DNA of 64,000 nt from Streptomyces sp. CB01249 (GTDB lineage Bacteria; Actinomycetota; Actinomycetes; Streptomycetales; Streptomycetaceae). The DNA is taken from contig NZ_LISW01000002.1 of assembly GCF_001905735.1 (NCBI RefSeq), forward strand, positions 904,426 to 968,425. The letters are read 5' to 3'. The notes beneath the pieces were generated by a model. That model saw only the letters and a program-made list of their open reading frames with translations. It was not told the origin of the DNA and did no database searches. How positions within the stretch are numbered: the first letter of the stretch is position 1; every line of letters starts with the position of its first letter. A program made the translations under genes and the position numbers. Shown here in pieces: positions 59,800 to 64,000 of this stretch.

Positions 59800-61063
59800 G
59801 GAGCACCCCCTCGCGGCCGTGGAAGTCCGTCTCCCGCCAGTCCTCCGGCAGCAGGTGGTCCAGCACGTCGTCCACGGTCACCGCGCCCAGCAGCGAACCG
59901 CTCTCGTCCACCACCGGCACCGACACCAGGTTGTACGCCGCCAGATAGCTGGTCACCACCGACAGCGGGGTGTCCGGCTGCAGCGGCACCAGGTCGCTGT
60001 CCAGGAGCGAGCTGACCAGGGTGAACGGCGGGTCGCGCAGCAGCCGCTGGAAGTGCACCGTGCCCAGGTACTTGCCCGTCGGCGTCTCGTCCGGCGACCG
60101 GCACACGTACACCTGTGCGGCCAGCGCCGGGGACAGGTCCGACTGGCGCACCCGGGCGAGCGCGTCGGCCACCGTGGCGTCCGGGCGCAGGATGACCGGC
60201 TCCGTCGTCATGAGGCCGCCCGCGGTGCGCTCCTCGTACGACATCAGCCGCCGCACGTCCGCCGCGTCGCCCGGGCGCATCAGCGTCAGCAGCCGCTCCT
60301 TGTCCTCCTCGGGCAGCTCGGAGAGCAGGTCGGCCGCGTCGTCCGGGTCCATCGCCTCCAGGACGTCCGCCGCGCGCTCCTCCTGGAGCTTGCCGATGAT
60401 CTCCACCTGGTCGTCCTCGGGCAGCTCCTCCAGGACGTCGGCGAGCCGGTCGTCGTCCAGGGCCGCCGCGACCTCCGCCCGGCGCTTCGGGGTCAGGTGG
60501 TGCAGCGCGTTGGCGACGTCGGCGGGGCGCAGCTTCTCGAAGGTGGCGACCAGGGACTCGGCGCCCTGCCCGTGCTCCTCCAGCGAGAAACCCTTCACCG
60601 CCGACCACTCGACGGTCAGCGTCTCGCCCTTGCGGCGCAGCGCCCCGCCCCGGCCCTTGCGGACGAAGTACTTGTCGATCTCCCAGTCGCGGCGGGCGGG
60701 CAGCTGCTGGATGGCCACGTCCAGGATGGTGACCTCCTCGTCCGTCTCCACCAGGCGCACCCGGCGGTCGAGGAACTCGCCGAGCACCAGGCGTTCGGTG
60801 GGCCGCTGTTCGAAGCGCCGCATGTTGACCACGCCGGTGGTGATCACCTGCCCCGACTCCACGCCCGTCACCCGGGTCATCGGCAGGAAGATCCGCCGCC
60901 GGCTCACCACCTCGACCACCATGCCGAGCAGCCGGGGCGGACGGCCGCCGACGCGCAGCATCGCGACCAGGTCGCGGACGCGCCCCACCTGGTCGCCGTT
61001 CGGGTCGAAGACCGGCACACCGGACAGGTGCGAGACGAACACCCGGGGCGTCACCGGTGTCAT
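59789..61063 (-). CDS. MgtE-like magnesium sensor without a channel domain (PRC-barrel, MgtE_N, CBS)
   Basis: A 424-residue soluble protein. Residues 1-150 contain PRC-barrel-like repeats (SGVPVFDPNGDQVGRVRDL), then an MgtE N-terminal domain (VANALHHLTPKRRAEVAAAL, LSELPEEDKERLLTLM) and a CBS pair (GGLMTTEPVILRPDATVADA; LVSVPVVDESGSLLGAVTVD). In real MgtE the CBS pair leads into a five-helix channel; here it ends shortly after LLPEDWRETDFHGREG with no membrane helix. It therefore looks like a Mg-sensing module that acts on a partner, perhaps the overlapping DUF1003 protein. GAGGAGG precedes the ATG. Confidence 0.88.
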   Translation of the reverse strand: MTPVTPRVFVSHLSGVPVFDPNGDQVGRVRDLVAMLRVGGRPPRLLGMVVEVVSRRRIFLPMTRVTGVESGQVITTGVVNMRRFEQRPTERLVLGEFLDRRVRLVETDEEVTILDVAIQQLPARRDWEIDKYFVRKGRGGALRRKGETLTVEWSAVKGFSLEEHGQGAESLVATFEKLRPADVANALHHLTPKRRAEVAAALDDDRLADVLEELPEDDQVEIIGKLQEERAADVLEAMDPDDAADLLSELPEEDKERLLTLMRPGDAADVRRLMSYEERTAGGLMTTEPVILRPDATVADALARVRQSDLSPALAAQVYVCRSPDETPTGKYLGTVHFQRLLRDPPFTLVSSLLDSDLVPLQPDTPLSVVTSYLAAYNLVSVPVVDESGSLLGAVTVDDVLDHLLPEDWRETDFHGREGVLRDR

Positions 61064-61244
61064 CCCGCACCTCCTCGCTCGCCTCCGGACGGCCCCCGGC
61101 CGCCCGCTTCCGACAGTTGTCGCACTGTGATGACGTGATCAGGCTAGCCCGTGCGCACGCGGACCGCCCCGGCTGGCCGTCCGGACGGTTCCGGGCCCGA
61201 TGGCGTAGGCCACCCGGGTACGCTGCCGTCTGCCACCCCCCACC

Positions 61245-62039
61245 ATGGATACGAGAGGCAGTGCGCCTGTGACCTCTTCCGCCCCGGCCGTACGGGCCCG
61301 CCGCCGGAACGCATCCCTCGCCGTCGCGCTGTGCGCGGGGCTGACCGCGGCGCTGACCGCCTGCGGGAGCGAGGACCCGGACGAGGGGACCAACGGCGTC
61401 GGCAAGCTCTCCGCGCCGGAGATCGAGAAGAAGGCGCAGACCGCGACGGACTCCGCCGACGCGGTGCGGCTCGCCGGGACGCTGGTCAGCAAGGGCGGCA
61501 CGTACAAGATCGACATGCGGCTCAAGGACCAGGGCGGCGCGGGCTCCGTCACCTCGAAGAGCAGCACCTTCACGCTGCTGCGGATCGGTGACGAGCTGTA
61601 CCTCAAGGCCGACGCCGGATTCTGGAGCCACGACGAGGAGGGCAAGGCGGACACCGGCAAGGACGGCGCGGCGGCGGCCGGCAAGCTGGAGGGCAAGTAC
61701 GTCAAGGTCCCCGAGGGCGACCCCACGTACAAGCAGCTGAGCGGTTTCACCGACAAGAAGGTGCTGCTCGACGGGATGCTCACGCTGCACGGCGAGCTCA
61801 CCAAGGGCGATCGCGACAAGGTCGGCGGGGTGCGCACCGTGCGGATCATGGGCGGCGAGGGCGCGGGCGGCGCGCTCGACGTGTCGTTGGAGGGCAAGCC
61901 GTATCCGCTGCGCTTCGCCCGGGGCGGCGGCGGGGGTGTGATCACGCTCGCCGACTGGGGCAAGGACTTCTCGCTGAAGGCCCCGCCGAAGGACGAGACC
62001 GTCGACTACGGCAAGCAGCTTCCGAAGACGTCGTCGTAG
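61245..62039 (+). CDS. LppX/LprG-like lipoprotein
   Basis: A 264-residue exported lipoprotein. The signal reads NASLAVALCAGLTAALTACGS with the lipid Cys near residue 41. The mature domain (LVSKGGTYKIDMRLKDQGG, LLRIGDELYLKADAGFW, VRTVRIMGG) fits the half-barrel LppX_LprAFG fold that carries lipids or amphiphiles. The start may instead be the GTG at 61269, since GAGAGG at 61253-61258 is spaced for it and it gives a shorter, more normal signal peptide. Confidence 0.82.
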   Translation: MDTRGSAPVTSSAPAVRARRRNASLAVALCAGLTAALTACGSEDPDEGTNGVGKLSAPEIEKKAQTATDSADAVRLAGTLVSKGGTYKIDMRLKDQGGAGSVTSKSSTFTLLRIGDELYLKADAGFWSHDEEGKADTGKDGAAAAGKLEGKYVKVPEGDPTYKQLSGFTDKKVLLDGMLTLHGELTKGDRDKVGGVRTVRIMGGEGAGGALDVSLEGKPYPLRFARGGGGGVITLADWGKDFSLKAPPKDETVDYGKQLPKTSS

Positions 62040-62044
62040 CGCCG

Positions 62045-62560
62045 CTACGCGCGCAGGGAGCGCTTCAGCAGGCGCGGCAGGCCCGCCGGGACCGGCAGCC
62101 GGGTCGTCGCCGTCGTCGGCAGCGGCGCCGCGGCCCCGGAGGTCTCGGGCAGGTCGGTGCGCGCGTCGAGGGGCGTCAGCCGGACGACGCGGCACTCGCG
62201 CGCCCAGCGGTCCGTCATCCGCTCCGCGTCCGGTGCGTTCAGCCGCTTGCCCTTCAGCTCGGCGACGGCGGCCTCCCACTCCTCGGAGTGCGGGGCGAGC
62301 ACGGTGACCGAGGCGGACCAGGCGACGAGGCGGCCGCCCTTGTCCTTGCTGCGGACGGTCACCTCGGCGGTGGCGCTCTCGGTGAGCCCGGCCGGGAGCG
62401 GCTGCTCGCCGGGGCCGTCGCCGACGAGGTGGGCGGCGCCCTCGTGCCATACGTGCCACAGGGCCCGCGCCGCGCCGGTGGAGCGCACCCAGACGAGGCC
62501 GGACTTCTTCGTGGCCTCCTCGACGAGGGCGGGCCCGAGCAGCGTGTCAGGAGCAGTCAT
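62045..62560 (-). CDS. conserved hypothetical protein
   Basis: A 171-residue soluble protein. SGLVWVRSTGAARALWHVWH and AEVTVRSKDKGGRLVAWSAS look like a small beta-barrel (split-barrel flavin-binding type), then a helical stretch (EEWEAAVAELKGKRLNAPD) and a Pro/Ala tail ending RLLKRSLRA. I cannot assign a function. It converges with the lipoprotein gene after 5 nt and follows corA by 23 nt on the same strand. Confidence 0.75.
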   Translation of the reverse strand: MTAPDTLLGPALVEEATKKSGLVWVRSTGAARALWHVWHEGAAHLVGDGPGEQPLPAGLTESATAEVTVRSKDKGGRLVAWSASVTVLAPHSEEWEAAVAELKGKRLNAPDAERMTDRWARECRVVRLTPLDARTDLPETSGAAAPLPTTATTRLPVPAGLPRLLKRSLRA

Positions 62561-62583
62561 GGAGCAGAGCTTAACGGGGGCGC

Positions 62584-63705
62584 TCAGAGCCATCCGTTGC
62601 GCTTGAGCATGCGGTGGATGGAGAAGCAGACCACCCCGATGAAGCCCAGCACCATCGGATAGCCGTACGTCCAGCGCAGCTCCGGCATGTGGTCGAAGTT
62701 CATGCCGTAGACCCCGCAGATCATCGTCGGCACGGCGATGATGGCCGCCCAGGACGTGATCTTGCGCATGTCCTCGTTCTGCGCGACGGTCGCCTGCGCC
62801 AGGTTGGCCTGGAGGATGGAGTTCAGCAGCTCGTCGAAGCCGATGACCTCTTCCTGGACCCGCACCAGGTGGTCGGCGACGTCCCGGAAGTACTTCTGGA
62901 TGTCCGGGTCGATCAGCCGCATGGGCCGTTCGCTCAGCAGCTGCATCGGGCGCAGCAGCGGGGAGACGGCCCGCTTGAACTCCAGCACCTCGCGCTTGAG
63001 CTGGTAGATCCGTCCGGCGTCCGAGCCGCGCGCGCTTCCCTTGTCCGGGGTGGAGAAGACCTCGATCTCCACCTCGTCGATGTCGTCCTGCACGGCGCCC
63101 GCCACCGCGATGTAGCCGTCGACCACATGGTCGGCGATGGAGTGCAGCACGGCGGAGGGGCCCTTGGCCAGCAGCTCGGGGTCGTCCTCCAGGCGGTGGC
63201 GCAGCGCGCGCAGCGAGCCGTGACCGCCGTGCCGGACGGTGATGACGAAGTCCCGGCCGGTGAAGCACATGACCTCGCCGGTCTCCACGACCTCGCTGGT
63301 CGCGGTCAGTTCGGCGTGTTCGACGTAGTGGATGGTCTTGAAGACGGTGAACAGCGTGTCGTCGTAGCGCTCCAGCTTCGGTCGCTGGTGGGCGTGGACC
63401 GCGTCCTCCACGGCCAGCGGGTGCAGCCCGAACTCCCGGGCGATGCCCGCGAATTCCTCCTCGGTCGGCTCGTGCAGCCCGATCCAGGCGAAGCCGCCCT
63501 TCTCCCGGACCCGGAGCATCGCCTCGCGGGCGGTGCGGCAGGTGCCGTCGGTCTCGGCGAGCCGGCGGCCGTCGCGGTAGACCGCGCAGTCGACCACCGC
63601 GCTGGACGCGGACGGGTCGCGGGTGGCGTCGTAGCTGTTGTGCAGGGGTGCGCTCTTGCGCAGGGAGGGGCGCACGACGGCGCGCAGGTCACGGATCATC
63701 GACAT
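62584..63705 (-). CDS. corA: CorA family magnesium/cobalt channel
   Basis: A 373-residue CorA channel. The cytoplasmic funnel spans residues 1-305 (FAWIGLHEPTEEEFAGIARE, HAHQRPKLERYDDTLFTVFK), followed by the long stalk helix and two C-terminal membrane helices. The selectivity motif GMN is in CGVYGMNFDHMPEL, and the basic end (HRMLKRNGWL) follows helix 2. AAGGAG lies 7 nt before the ATG at 63705. It and the channel-less MgtE-like gene 1.5 kb away form a small Mg-linked neighbourhood. Confidence 0.93.
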   Translation of the reverse strand: MSMIRDLRAVVRPSLRKSAPLHNSYDATRDPSASSAVVDCAVYRDGRRLAETDGTCRTAREAMLRVREKGGFAWIGLHEPTEEEFAGIAREFGLHPLAVEDAVHAHQRPKLERYDDTLFTVFKTIHYVEHAELTATSEVVETGEVMCFTGRDFVITVRHGGHGSLRALRHRLEDDPELLAKGPSAVLHSIADHVVDGYIAVAGAVQDDIDEVEIEVFSTPDKGSARGSDAGRIYQLKREVLEFKRAVSPLLRPMQLLSERPMRLIDPDIQKYFRDVADHLVRVQEEVIGFDELLNSILQANLAQATVAQNEDMRKITSWAAIIAVPTMICGVYGMNFDHMPELRWTYGYPMVLGFIGVVCFSIHRMLKRNGWL

Positions 63706-64000
63706 GGCTGGCTCCTTCACGGAGGGCCGTCGTCGGAGGGCCTGGAACAGCCCGGAATGGGGACGTGGACTCACATCCGCAAAGCGGGCGGCACCGCGGC
63801 GGCACGATGACGGCGTTCGCTACAGACAGGCAAAAAGACGTGCTCTTCCGTCATGCGACATGCCAGGGCCCGACCGGGTGTCAGATCACACGGAGGGGCG
63901 TCCGGTGGAAGAGCGGTTGGTACTGCACGATCGACTCGGATCCACCGCAGCCCCACCTCCTCCTGCCGGTCCCCCGTGGGGGATGACGTAGCGCCGGGAC
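63706..64000. other. right-edge region without a supported gene
   Basis: The last 295 nt hold the upstream region of corA. On the plus strand a 28-codon frame starts with GTG at 63905 behind GGAGGGG and ends at 63991, but its product (VEERLVLHDRLGSTAAPPPP and so on) resembles nothing I know, so I do not call it a gene. Confidence 0.4.

Noticed and set aside
63638-63991. Plus-strand frames at the right edge
   Set aside because: They overlap the start of corA antisense and give no recognisable product; support for a start is weak.

Overview
The window is high-GC actinobacterial chromosome with Streptomyces-style gene content: strong third-position GC, many GTG starts, several genes that look leaderless (a -10 hexamer 6-7 nt before the start codon), mycothiol biosynthesis (mshB), a bldK-type oligopeptide importer, and a dapE - LOG - folP-like - tag - DUF3117 - ECF sigma - anti-sigma - HtrA - tatB - mrp - MgtE/CBS order that is also known from mycobacteria. 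I see no tRNA, rRNA, CRISPR array, insertion sequence, prophage or secondary-metabolite cluster.

Region 1 (1-19.9 kb). After the 3' end of typA come three complete oligopeptide ABC importers. Locus A (1274-7162, +) and locus C (14019-19926, +) are paralogues with the order binding protein, permease, permease, ATPase, ATPase. Between them on the minus strand is locus B (13512-7361), ordered permease, lipoprotein, permease, ATPase, ATPase, as in bldKA-E, the peptide importer needed for aerial development in S. coelicolor. Every binding-protein gene is followed by a strong hairpin, probably to make more binding protein than permease. An S9 peptidase lies just downstream (23291-21153, -).

Region 2 (20-31 kb). 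Membrane and envelope proteins, mshB, a Gly/Pro-rich single-pass protein with peptidoglycan-binding-type repeats, and a compact ABC-2 exporter plus histidine kinase/response regulator operon with a candidate operator in front. Two broken gene ends (a response-regulator tail and a membrane-protein tail) lie directly after it.

Region 3 (31-41.5 kb) is the most accessory-looking part. It holds two TetR circuits with conspicuous palindromic operators (TetR with a divergent NAD-dependent epimerase/reductase; TetR with an acetyltransferase and a divergent MFS transporter), a secreted beta-helix protein with a LacI-type operator, a SAM methyltransferase, a short threonyl-tRNA synthetase preceded by a Thr-codon leader peptide and terminator (a textbook ribosome-mediated attenuator layout), and a class F-like sortase next to a His/Gly-rich tandem-repeat surface protein.

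Region 4 (41.5-64 kb) is conserved core: SirB1-like and GNAT proteins, ferredoxin, dapC and dapE of the lysine/diaminopimelate pathway, LOG protein, folP paralogue, DivIVA-like protein, tag, enoyl-CoA hydratase, DUF3117, O-methyltransferase, the ECF sigma / anti-sigma / HtrA / TatB envelope-stress block, Mrp ATPase, and a magnesium-linked group (MgtE-like without a channel, DUF1003, CorA).

The strongest candidates for new biology are the threonine attenuator, the paired TetR operators, the sortase with its repeat protein, and the channel-less MgtE plus DUF1003 pair.
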